The position numbers were made by a program, and so were the translations under genes. The notes under the pieces were generated by a model. That model saw only the letters and a list, made by a program, of their open reading frames with translations, made no database searches and was not told the origin of the DNA. Shown piece after piece: positions 33,800 to 44,101 of a DNA stretch of 64,000 nt. Each line of letters opens with the position of its first letter. Within the stretch, counting starts at the first letter, position 1. This stretch comes from Pohlia nutans (taxonomy: Eukaryota > Streptophyta > Bryopsida > Bryales > Mniaceae), in NCBI GenBank assembly GCA_022496805.1, contig CM040099.1, positions 17,200,531-17,264,530 of the forward strand. The letters run 5' to 3'.

Positions 33800-36700
33800 A
33801 TCTCGAGGTGAATTAACTATAGAATATGCCTTTCACGATGTACTACCATCATCCAAATGATATTACGCATGTGAATTATATTATAAACTGCCATATAAAT
33901 ATATCTCTAGCTGAAACAACTATAGAATATGCCTTTCACGATGTACTACCATCATCCAAATGATATTACGCATGTGAATTATATTATAAACTGCCATATA
34001 AATATATCTCGAGGTGAAACTACTATAGAATATGCCTTTCACGATGTACTACCATCATCCAAATGATATAACGCATGTGTTTTATATTAGATACTGCCAT
34101 ATAAATATATCTCTAGCTGAAACAACTATAGAATATGCATTTCATGATGTACTACCATCATCCAAATGATATTACGCATGTGATTTATATTATAAACTGC
34201 CACATAAATATATCTCTAGCTGAAACAACTATAGAATATGCCTCTCACGATGTACTACCATCATCCAAATGATATAACGCATGTGAATTATATTATAAAC
34301 TGCCATATAAATATATCTCTAGCTGCAACAACTATAGAATATGCATTTTATGATGTACTACCATCATCCAAATGATATTTCGCATGTGAATTATATTATA
34401 AACTGCCATATAAATATATCATTCTCTAGCTGAAACAACTATAGAATATGCATTTCATGATGTACTACCATCATCCAAATGATATTACGCATGTGAATTA
34501 TATTATAAACTGCCATATAAATATATCTCGAGGTGAAACAACTATAGAATATGCCTTTCACGATGTACTACCATTATCCTAATGATATAACGCATGTGAA
34601 TTATATTATAAACTGCCATACAAATATATCTCGAGGTGAAACAACTATAGAATATGCCTTTCACGATGTACTACCATCATCCAAATGATATTACGCATGT
34701 GAATTATATTATAAACTGCCATATAAATATATCTCGAGGTGAAACAACTATAGAATATGCCTTTCACGATGTACTACCATCATCCAAATGATATAACGCA
34801 TGTGAATTATATTATAAACTGCCATATAAATATATCTCGAGGTGAAACAACTATAGAATATGCCTTTCACGATGTACTACCATCATCCAAATGATATTAC
34901 GCATGTGAATTATATTATAAACTGCCATATAAATATATCTCGAGGTGAAACAACTATAGAATATGCCTTTCACGATGTACTACCATCATCCAAATGATAT
35001 TACGCATGTGAATTATATTATAAACTGCCATATAAATATATCTCTAGCTGAAACAACTATAGAATATGCATTTCATGATGTACTACCATCATCCAAATGA
35101 TATTACGCATCTGAATTATATTATAAACTGCCATATAAATATATCTCTAGCTGAAACAACTATAGAATATGCATTTCATGATGTACTACCATCATCCAAT
35201 TGATATTACACATGTGAATTATATTAGGTACTGCCATATAAATATATCTCTAGTTGAAACAACTATACAATATGCATTTCATGATGTACTACCATCATCC
35301 AAATGATATTACGCATGTGAATTATATTATAAACTGCCATATAAATATATCTCTAGCTGAAAGAACTATAGAATATGCCTTTCACGATGTACTACCATCA
35401 TCCAAATGATATTACGCATGTGAATTATATTATAAACTGCCATATAAATATATCTCGAGGTGAATTAACTATAGAATATGCCTTTCACGATGTACTACCA
35501 TCATCCAAATGATATTACGCATGTGAATTATATTATAAACTGCCATATAAATATATCTCTAGCTGAAACAACTATAGAATATGCCTTTCACGATGTACTA
35601 CCATCATCCAAATGATATTACGCATGTGAATTATATTATAAACTGCCATATAAATATATCTCGAGGTGAAACTACTATAGAATATGCCTTTCACGATGTA
35701 CTACCATCATCCAAATGATATAACGCATGTGTTTTATATTAGATACTGCCATATAAATATATCTCTAGCTGAAACAACTATAGAATATGCATTTCATGAT
35801 GTACTACCATCATCCAAATGATATTACGCATGTGATTTATATTATAAACTGCCACATAAATATATCTCTAGCTGAAACAACTATAGAATATGCCTCTCAC
35901 GATGTACTACCATCATCCAAATGATATAACGCATGTGAATTATATTATAAACTGCCATATAAATATATCTCTAGCTGCAACAACTATAGAATATGCATTT
36001 TATGATGTACTACCATCATCCAAATGATATTTCGCATGTGAATTATATTATAAACTGCCATATAAATATATCATTCTCTAGCTGAAACAACTATAGAATA
36101 TGCATTTCATGATGTACTACCATCATCCAAATGATATTACGCATGTGAATTATATTATAAACTGCCATATAAATATATCTCGAGGTGAAACAACTATAGA
36201 ATATGCCTTTCACGATGTACTACCATTATCCTAATGATATAACGCATGTGAATTATATTATAAACTGCCATACAAATATATCTCGAGGTGAAACAACTAT
36301 AGAATATGCCTTTCACGATGTACTACCATCATCCAAATGATATTACGCATGTGAATTATATTATAAACTGCCATATAAATATATCTCGAGGTGAAACAAC
36401 TATAGAATATGCCTTTCACGATGTACTACCATCATCCAAATGATATAACGCATGTGAATTATATTATAAACTGCCATATAAATATATCTCGAGGTGAAAC
36501 AACTATAGAATATGCCTTTCACGATGTACTACCATCATCCAAATGATATTACGCATGTGAATTATATTATAAACTGCCATATAAATATATCTCGAGGTGA
36601 AACAACTATAGAATATGCCTTTCACGATGTACTACCATCATCCAAATGATATTACGCATGTGAATTATATTATAAACTGCCATATAAATATATCTCTAGC

Positions 36701-37103
36701 TGAAACAACTATAGAATATGCATTTCATGATGTACTACCATCATCCAAATGATATTACGCATCTGAATTATATTATAAACTGCCATATAAATATATCTCT
36801 AGCTGAAACAACTATAGAATATGCATTTCATGATGTACTACCATCATCCAATTGATATTACACATGTGAATTATATTAGGTACTGCCATATAAATATATC
36901 TCTAGTTGAAACAACTATACAATATGCATTTCATGATGTACTACCATCATCCAAATGATATTACGCATGTGAATTATATTATAAACTGCCATATAAATAT
37001 ATCTCTAGCTGAAAGAACTATAGAATATGCCTTTCACGATGTACTACCATCATCCAAATGATATTACGCATGTGAATTATATTATAAACTGCCATATAAA
37101 TAT
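33800..37103. repeat. 1,652-bp tandem duplication of satellite block
   Basis: Rare private variants recur at a fixed 1,652-bp shift: GCCATACAAATA at 34,619 and 36,271, GAAAGAACTATAG near 35,359 and 37,011, and CTCGAGGTGAATTAAC at 33,802 and 35,454. Units are about 33,800-35,451 and 35,452-37,103 (16 monomers each). The duplication explains the oversized 4,861-bp unit between markers at 33,240 and 38,101. Confidence 0.85.
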
Positions 37104-38100
37104 ATCATTCTCTAGCTGAAACAACTATAGAATATGCATTTCATGATGTACTACCATCATCCAAATGATATTACGCATGTGAATTATATTATAAACTGCC
37201 ATATAAATATATCTCTAGCTGAAACAACTATAGAATATGCATTTCATGATGTACTACCATCATTCAAATGATATTACGCATGTGAATTATATTATAAACC
37301 GCCATATAAATATATCTCGAGGTAAAACAACTATAGAATATGCCTTTCACGATGTACTACCATCATCCAAATGATATTACGCATGTGACTTATATTATAA
37401 ACTGCCATATAAATTTATCATTCTCTAGCTGAAACAACTATAGAATATGCATTTCATGATGTACTACCATCATCCAAATGATATTACGCATGTGAATTAT
37501 ATTATAAACTGCCATATAAATATATCTCGAGGTGAAACAACTATAGAATATGCCTTTCACGATGTAGTACCATCATCGAAATGATATTACGCATGTGAAT
37601 TATATTATAAACTGCCATATAAATATATCTCGAGGTGAAACAACTATAGAATATGCCTTTCACGATGTACTACCATCTTCCAAATGATATTACGCATGTG
37701 AATTATATTATAAACTGCCATATAAATATATCTCTAGCTGAAACAACTATAGAATATGCATTTCATGATGTACTACCATCATCCAAATGATATTACGCAT
37801 GTGAATTATATTAGATACTGCCATATAAATATATCTCTAGTTGAAACAACTATAGAATATGCATTTCATGATGTACTACCATCATCCAAATGATATTACG
37901 CATGTGAATTATATTATAAACTGCCATATGAATATATCTCGAGGTGAAACAACTATAGAATATGCCTTTCACGATGTACTACCATCATCCAAATGATATT
38001 ACGCATGTGAATTATATTATAAACTGCCATATAAATATATCTCCATCTGAAACAACTATAGAATATGCCTTTCATGATGTATTACTATCTTCCAAATGAT

Positions 38101-39080
38101 ATTACGCTTGTGATTTATATGAGATACTACGATAAAAATATTGCTCTATCTAAAACAACTTTGGAATATGCCTTTCATGATGTACTACCATCATCCAAAT
38201 GATATAACACATGTGTTTTATATTAGATACTGCCATATAAATATATCTCTAGCTGAAACAACTATAGAATATGCATTTCATGATGTACTACCATCATCCA
38301 AATGATATTACGCATGTGAATTATATTAGATACTGCCATATAAATCTATCTCTAGTTGAAACAACTATACAATATGCATTTCATGATGTACTACCATCAT
38401 CCAAATGATATTACGCATGTGAATTATATTATAAACTGCCATATAAATATATCTCTAGCTGAAACAACTATAGAATATGCATTTCATGATGTACTACCAT
38501 CATTCAAATGATATTACGCATGTGAATTATATTATAAACTGCCATATAAATATATCTCGAGGTGAAACAACTATAGAATATGCCTTTCACGATGTACTAC
38601 CATCATCCAAATGATATTCCGCATGTGTTTTATATTAGATACTGCCATATGAATATATCTCTAGCTCAAACGACTATAGAATATGCCTTTCATGATGTAC
38701 TACTATCATCCAAATGATATTACGCTTGTGATTTATATTAGATACTACGATAAAAATATATCTCTATCTAAAACAACTCTGGAATATGCCTTTACGATGT
38801 ACTACCATCATCCAAATGATATAACGCATGTGTTTTATATTAGATACTGCCATATAGATATATCTCTAGCTGAAACAACTATAGAATATGCATTTCATGA
38901 TGAACCACCATCATCCAAATGATATTACGCATGTGTTTTATATTAGATACTGCCATATGAATATATCGCTAGCTCAAACAACTATAGAATATGCCTTTCA
39001 GGATGTACTACCATCATCCAAATGATATTACGCATGTGTTTTATATTAGATACTGCCATATAAATATATCCGTAGCTCAA
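38101..39080. repeat. Decayed right edge of the satellite array
   Basis: The last monomers carry many private changes (CATATGAATATATC, GCTCAAACGAC, a shortened CCTTTACGATG, GATGAACCACC, CAGGATGTAC). The marker monomer recurs after only 618 bp (38,101 and 38,719). Similarity stops near 39,080. Array edges normally diverge because they escape homogenisation. Confidence 0.8.
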
Positions 39081-39085
39081 ATAAA

Positions 39086-39168
39086 CCGTAAACCTTGAAC
39101 CCTCAACCCTAAACCCTAAACCCTAAACCCGAAACCTGAACCCTGAACTTGAACCTTGAACCTTGAAG
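39086..39168. repeat. Degenerate telomere-like (CCCTAAA) tract
   Basis: Directly after the last monomer come about four near-perfect CCCTAAA units (39,098-39,130), flanked on both sides by decayed forms such as CCTTGAA, CCCTGAA and CCTGAAC. CCCTAAA/TTTAGGG is the usual plant telomere repeat. The C-rich strand is on +, the orientation expected of a left chromosome end. The tract is too short to be a functional telomere. Confidence 0.85.
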
Positions 39169-39424
39169 CTCAAAATCAAGATAGCACATTTTAAGTTGGA
39201 GTACTCCCATGAAGAGTGTGGAATCATAAATATATTTGTATTGGAAGAATATTAGGTAGAAGTTATTGTTATTCAGTACAAATTTAGTGTTCCTATGGAA
39301 TTTCAATATGTAAATATTGTATACGTTGTACTTATATTACGTGGTACGTGAGTCTAATAGATCATGCCCTGAAGTGGCTAGAGGTGTAACAAATTTTGAC
39401 CTGTCGTACTTCTTGGTCCTTCTT

Positions 39425-39572
39425 AGAGAGTGACGGAGGTACAGTAGTGGACCAGCATGATGACATGGTAACTCCTACTGAAGTAGGGGGGACAGAACAA
39501 AAGGAGCTACATCATGATATGGAAACTACTGTTAGAAAGTACAGATGGATAGCAGCATCATGATATGTATGT
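39425..39572. repeat. Degenerate tandem repeat
   Basis: Three loosely similar units share GTACAG...AGCAT.ATGA.ATGGAAACT: one around 39,440-39,480, one around 39,505-39,535 and one around 39,538-39,570. The rest of 39,170-39,770 holds no gene that I can support. Confidence 0.4.
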
Positions 39573-39770
39573 TGGAGTCGAATTCAAATTTGAAGGGCTC
39601 GATCTTGTTTCCCCCTTCTGAATTGGCGGGGATTCTCCGTTTGAATTCTCTGCTGGACCACCATCTCTGGATCATTCAAATGAATTCAGAGTAGCCTCTC
39701 AATTCATAGTTTCATTAGCGCGTTTGAGAGCTCTTTCCTGCAACATTGCATGTCATTGGCGGTCTGAAGG

Positions 39771-39830
39771 GTTGAGGGGGCGGACAAGGGATTGAGGTGG
39801 CGGAGCAGGCTTTGAGGAGGCGGAGGAAGC
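39771..39830. repeat. Three 20-bp tandem repeats, purine-rich
   Basis: Three adjacent 20-bp units each start with a form of TTGAGG.GG followed by CGGA and a purine-rich tail. They lie about 0.9 kb upstream of the DUF7869-like reading frame. Sequence from 39,831 to 40,260 has no further recognisable gene. Confidence 0.65.
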
Positions 39831-40267
39831 ACCGGACGAGGTGTTTAAAGCGGTCGAATACAATCACAGGGAGCACATGTATTTCGGTCTATCCTTGGAA
39901 GATCTTTTGCCAATTGGGTCTGTCCGCATGAGCAGCGTCCCAGGTTCTATCTCCCATTTATGTTACATGTGCTGATCGGGACGTCCAAGTGCGGGGTTTA
40001 TACCCCTGTTGTACGGTCTGGCCACTTCCTTCGTCGCACCGAGTAGAATTCTTCATGCAGTTCTCCGCGGGTTATGTAGAATTTGCAGAGTTAGAGTGGA
40101 ATTTGTAGTTCAGAATGTGTCTTGCATGTTGGTCGAATGTAATGCATGTATGTGATGACGTCTTCTTTGGGTGATTGTGCAGTACGGACAGTAATTGTGC
40201 TGTACGGACCCGTGTGGCGAGGTGGAGGCTGCTATCAGGACCCAACTAACCCGAGTGGCGACTGGAG

Positions 40268-40670
40268 TATCGGGAGATCCCCCGATGATTATGCGGCAGG
40301 AATGCTCTCCCCGACTCTGGGATTGTACAGTTGGATGAGTTCAGCACTGAGCCTGAGCAGTAGATATCTCACATCGAGAGATCCCACGATATTATAGAAT
40401 TCGGAGAAGTATCTATAGGCTGCGTCGTAAACCGTGGTCCTTGTAGGGGTTGTAACGCCGCTTGAGGTATCGGGAGATCTCCCGATGTATATGTGGCTGG
40501 AGTGCTCACTCTGAGTCTCGGACTGTAGAGGTGGAGGTGTTCAACAGTGCGCCTACTCGCTTGATATCTAACATCGAGAGATCCCTCGATCTTATAGAAT
40601 TTCGACCACTTTCAGGGATTAGGTACAAGAGTGGTCCCTGAACGGGCTGGACATCGGAAGATCTCCCGAT
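40268..40670. promoter_or_regulatory. Upstream 200-bp tandem repeat with five 18-bp palindromes
   Basis: Palindromes related to ATCGGGAGATCTCCCGAT lie at 40,269, 40,373, 40,469 (perfect), 40,573 and 40,653. The first four alternate at 104 and 96 bp because a 200-bp unit is tandemly duplicated; the sequence between palindromes aligns between 40,287-40,372 and 40,487-40,572. The last palindrome ends 21 bp before the first ATG of the downstream reading frame (40,692). Clustered palindromes near a transposase-like gene are what one expects of protein binding sites, either subterminal transposon repeats or autoregulatory operators. That role is inferred. Confidence 0.7.
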
Positions 40671-40691
40671 ACTGATTTGGATCTTTTTAGA

Positions 40692-41525
40692 ATGGACTCT
40701 GGCAGTGACAGTGATGGTCCCCAGATGCCGTTTATGGGACCATCCAGTTACGACTTCTCTCAGCAATCAACTGCTCGCTCAGATGAGCTTCGACCCGGGC
40801 AATCTGTGAAGCTTGTCGTTCCCCGTTTCGGAGATGTTGGATTCGGATCTGTTGTCGAGGTTCATCCTTCTGGGCAGTGGCTTGGAGTTAGCATTCCACC
40901 TGGCTCTGCGGAATTTATTCTTGTGCGACCATTAAGCATCGTGTCGGACGCAGAGAACCTCTTCCTCGAACCTCGCCAGAGAGGCTGCAGCGTTTTGAGG
41001 GATGCTTTGAATCGAACAGTCCTCTGGACAGCTGCTGATGCGATGGCATTGTTGCAGGATCCTCCCATGGACGATGTTGAATACGTTCGTCCAGAATCTT
41101 GGATTGGACTTGAAGTTCAGCGGCTGGACCTTGTGGGTGTGGTTTTAGCCTTGGGGAGAGTGTTCTGCTCTGAACCAGAGGAGTATTTTCGAGACGGAAG
41201 ATTGGGCGAGGGATACATTGGAGTGACGATCCTCGATGTCTTTGTCGGGGACACTGATGCCATAATGAGTAATGAGCGTTGGTTGATATCTGAATGCAAA
41301 TTCCCAAACGGCCCTTCTCTTCGGTCAACAGTCGACCACTTTTCCCGCATCCCCAGGGATGTAGATCCGCAAGAGCACCTTGGAGGCAGACGGAAGGCAC
41401 CTTACCGGTTTATAGTGCGGAGACCGAAAGCGTATGAGAAACTTCCGCAGTACATTACGAAGACAGCGGATGCTGAAGTGAGGAAGGTTAGCTCCGAGAG
41501 GTGCTGCTCGAAGCATTGCTGTTAG
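40692..41525 (+). pseudogene. N-terminal segment of the DUF7869-like gene, ending at an in-frame TAG
   Basis: The first ATG is at 40,692; the frame is also open a few codons upstream without an ATG. The segment encodes about 277 residues: an acidic Ser/Asp start, then a block beginning RPGQSVKLVVPRFGDVGFG that looks like a small beta-barrel module, and a Cys-rich end with paired cysteines. I do not recognise a family for the first 250 residues. The TAG at 41,523-41,525 is the only stop between this segment and the next one, which is in the same frame. Confidence 0.65.
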
Positions 41526-41966
41526 ACATTTCCACAGGGGCTCACACTAATAGTGCGTCAGAAATTCTATTCGAAATCCTTTGAGGAAAGGCGGGAATAT
41601 GGGATTGCTGCGGGTGGACAGATGCATTCAGTCGATGGCGACCGTAGGAGGAAGTACTTGACGCTGCATGGTTTGGAAGTTTGCGCGACTGCGTGGTATC
41701 TTATTCACGGAGTTCCAAAGTCGACTTTTCATAGCTATGTCCAAAGATATAACGAAGGGGTTCTCTCAACAGCGCATGGAAACAAGGGCTACAAGCGACT
41801 GCGGATTGGAACAGTTCAAGTCATGGGTACTATTGCTGCTATTGTCGAGGAGAATGCAGATCAGATGCCCCACCAAATGCGAGGAATCGGACATGGAAGA
41901 GTGGACACTTTGAAATATCTTCCTGCAGGCAACAACTGGAAGCGAGTGATGGCCGACGCCAATGAG
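41526..41966 (+). pseudogene. Middle segment of exon 1, after the TAG
   Basis: The segment continues in the same frame as 40,692-41,525. It encodes RQKFYSKSFEERREYG, GGQMHS and LIHGVPKSTFHSYV, followed by HGNKG and DQMPHQMRG; this order is the conserved middle part of DUF7869 proteins as I know them. It ends at GAG (41,964-41,966) before a GTACGA donor, phase 0. Confidence 0.7.
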
Positions 41967-42210
41967 GTACGAGTCATTGTTTCGCGTATCAATTGCATCG
42001 GGAGATCTCCCAATAGATGTTACTCTCGTATTGACAGTCACTTCTCTGTCTTACAGTATCGTTGCACTCTACCTACGTCATGCAATATATAACTCTCTTT
42101 TCCCTCTACGGTGGTTTCTCATAATTTGTCGAGTAATACTTGGAGATTGTTCGTTTGCGTTCGTCGCTTTCTTTGCCTCACAACTGATAGGACGTTCCGG
42201 AGCATTGCAG
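41967..42210 (+). other. Predicted 244-bp intron containing one palindrome
   Basis: Donor GTACGA at 41,967 and acceptor TTGCAG ending at 42,210 join two conserved blocks in phase 0. The interior has frame breaks and lacks conserved protein motifs. It holds an 18-bp palindrome copy (41,997-42,014) with one mismatch from perfect. Alternative acceptors a few codons downstream are possible. Confidence 0.6.
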
Positions 42211-42897
42211 ACAAATGTTTCATTAGGTCTGCCTACAGTGAGCCAGTCTACAATTAGTAGGATTAGAAAGGACCTCTTCAGCAATATCGCAATCAAGCCT
42301 GTTGGAAGTTCTTTTGCGAAATGCTCAACTTGTGACCAGCTTCAAGAATTCATTCTGAAGTCACCTAACGGAAGTCCGGAATATGTTGAATTTGTGAAGC
42401 AACGGGAGGAGCACCTTGCTCACCAACCATCTTGTCGTCGTCTGTATGGTGCATGGCGCGAAGAATCAAAGCGCAATCCCAGTGAGATTCTGTGCATTAT
42501 TCATGACAAGATGGATACTGCAAAAACCGCCCTTCCGCGGATGCGGGTTACAACAAAGGCTACTCAAGGTTTGGGCCAACTTCCTATGAACGTAACAGGT
42601 ATGGTTTCACATGGGCACGGGGATGGCGCCTATGCACATTATTGTCCTCAGTGTTGGCCAGGAGATTCTAATGCCACAATATCATCGTTGGCAAGGCTGT
42701 TCCGTCGACTGGAAGGCCCCTCAATTCGGGAGTCTGGGGAACTATTTGAGTACCCGCCTCAGAACTCTCTGTTCGAGGCATTGTTGAGGGGGAAGTCTAG
42801 GTGCCTTGATATTTTACCGCGTACTGAAGGTATTGATCTCCAACGGTCTAAACCTTTACCGAGGGAGTTATACCTTCAATTGGATAACTCCGCCAAA
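42211..42897 (+). pseudogene. Exon 2, 5' part: zinc-knuckle-like and first acidic motifs
   Basis: This part encodes about 229 residues: VSQSTISRIRKDLFSN, then a C-x2-C pair in CSTCD, a QREEH region, IIHDKMD followed by ALPR (probable first catalytic Asp), a glycine/His-rich GMVSHGHGDGAYAHY block, and LQLDNSAK (probable second Asp) at the breakpoint. After 42,897 the frame runs into the insertion and ends at a stop within a few codons. Confidence 0.7.
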
Positions 42898-44101
42898 TGT
42901 CGTAGCACGTGATACCGGATATTCCCCTAGAGCGCACTTTTTCGTATTAAGAATGCTCGTAGAGGTGATTTCCGGGTTATCGTTCCGCGGAGATTCTGTG
43001 AAGTGGGAAGTTTCCGGAGACTGATCCGGATTGGTGACTACTCTCTTCCGGTCACCAATTTACCCCCTTTTTCTCTACTCAAAACCGGATCATTTCCCCT
43101 GACTGACCCGATTATGGATAGATCCGGTATCTGTCTAGGTTAGGAGTTTGACCAACCCTACTTTACCCGATCTATCCTACCCTTTTAATCCGGTTTCCCT
43201 TTAACCTCTGTTTTCCTTCAGAGGGTTCTCCATTTATATTTTTAAGGATACTGGATTTAAAGCTACACCCTCCCCTTTTGATTTCCGTGACAGGGGTTTC
43301 ACAACTTCCGGATTATCCAAACTCACTTCCTACTCCGGGTGCTTTCCGTATTACTCTTCAACTGTAGATTTATCCCAAACCCCAGCCGGTCACACAAGAG
43401 TAACCCGGATTCCCCCTTAAAAATACTACAACGACTTGCTAACCGGGGTGGACAGTATCTAGGGTGTCCGGAAGAGATGGAATTCCTCACGACCTGTTTT
43501 ACTCTGGCTTCCCCGTACCCTGCAATTACAAGATCTACCCGGATGCTGGCACCTCTACCGGACTACCCGTCCAGGAGTTCTGAGAGAACCGGAGTACCCC
43601 CTCCTGCCCACTCAGCCACTAATCCAGAATATTTCCTACAACCAGTCCCGGAGAACCCTGCATTCAAACGCTCCTAATTCTCCCAAATCTTCTACCCGGA
43701 CTCTGAACTGACTCTTACACCAGAACCCGGCTAATCCATCCGGTTACCAAGGGACTAATTGAGACATTGTTCCGAGTAATACCACGAGCAAACACACATG
43801 CACACACACACACACACAGTTGGTGGAAAGAACATGCGCCTCTACTCATTTACACGGAACAATAGTACACAAAAAGATCCCCAAGATTGACAAGCATTCC
43901 TGGGTAAGAAGCCGCCCCAAACACCCAGATCCGGGAAACCCGCAGATCCTACATTCCCGGGATCCGGAAATCCGGGGAGCTTCCTCCACGGCTCAGTTCC
44001 TATCCTCAGCCGCCACTAACATTAAAGTCCTAAAAAGCCTAAACACAAAAAGTCTTCTACTCTACCTACTCAAAAAGTCCTACTCTACACGACTAGATCC
44101 A
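42898..44101. other. Non-coding left flank of the insertion
   Basis: About 1.2 kb lie between the left end and the stop of the coiled-coil ORF, i.e. the 3' region relative to the coding strand. It is rich in CCGG and pyrimidines. A purine run AGAAAAAGGGGG on the minus strand (about 43,063-43,078) resembles a polypurine tract, but no LTR start follows it. No gene was seen. Confidence 0.5.
43791..43819. repeat. (CA)n microsatellite
   Basis: An interrupted CA run (CACACATG then about ten further CA units) lies within the insertion's non-coding left part. Confidence 0.9.

Larger units (their letters stand above)
1..39080. repeat. 103/107-bp tandem satellite array with higher-order structure
   Basis: Head-to-tail monomers fill the whole interval, about 378 copies by length. 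Successive TGATATTACGCATGTG starts at 101, 204, 307 and 414 give periods of 103, 103 and 107 bp; the longer form has an extra ATTC after TATATC. The monomer is AT-rich. Recurrent variants differ at one box (CTCTAGCTG versus CTCGAGGTG, the latter creating an XhoI site), in GCTGCAAC versus GCTGAAAC, and in CCTTTCACG versus CATTTCATG. The array is cut by the left window edge, so its real length is unknown. Arrays of this kind are typical of centromeric, pericentromeric or subtelomeric plant DNA; which one applies cannot be told from sequence alone. No gene was seen inside it. Confidence 0.98.

Noticed and set aside
38683..38922. 79-codon ORF at the satellite edge
   Set aside because: It is a read-through of two decayed monomers; the peptide itself is a repeated monomer translation.
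1..39080. Regular repeats resembling a CRISPR array
   Set aside because: The entire 103-bp period is repeated with no unique spacers, and the context is eukaryotic satellite DNA.
39109..39306. 65-codon minus-strand ORF
   Set aside because: Its C-terminus is translated telomere-like repeat and it has no coding bias.
40146..40397. 83-codon ORF upstream of the DUF7869-like gene
   Set aside because: It overlaps the palindromic 200-bp repeat and has no conserved motif.
40915..41400. 161-codon minus-strand ORF
   Set aside because: It lies antisense to the well-supported plus-strand coding segment.
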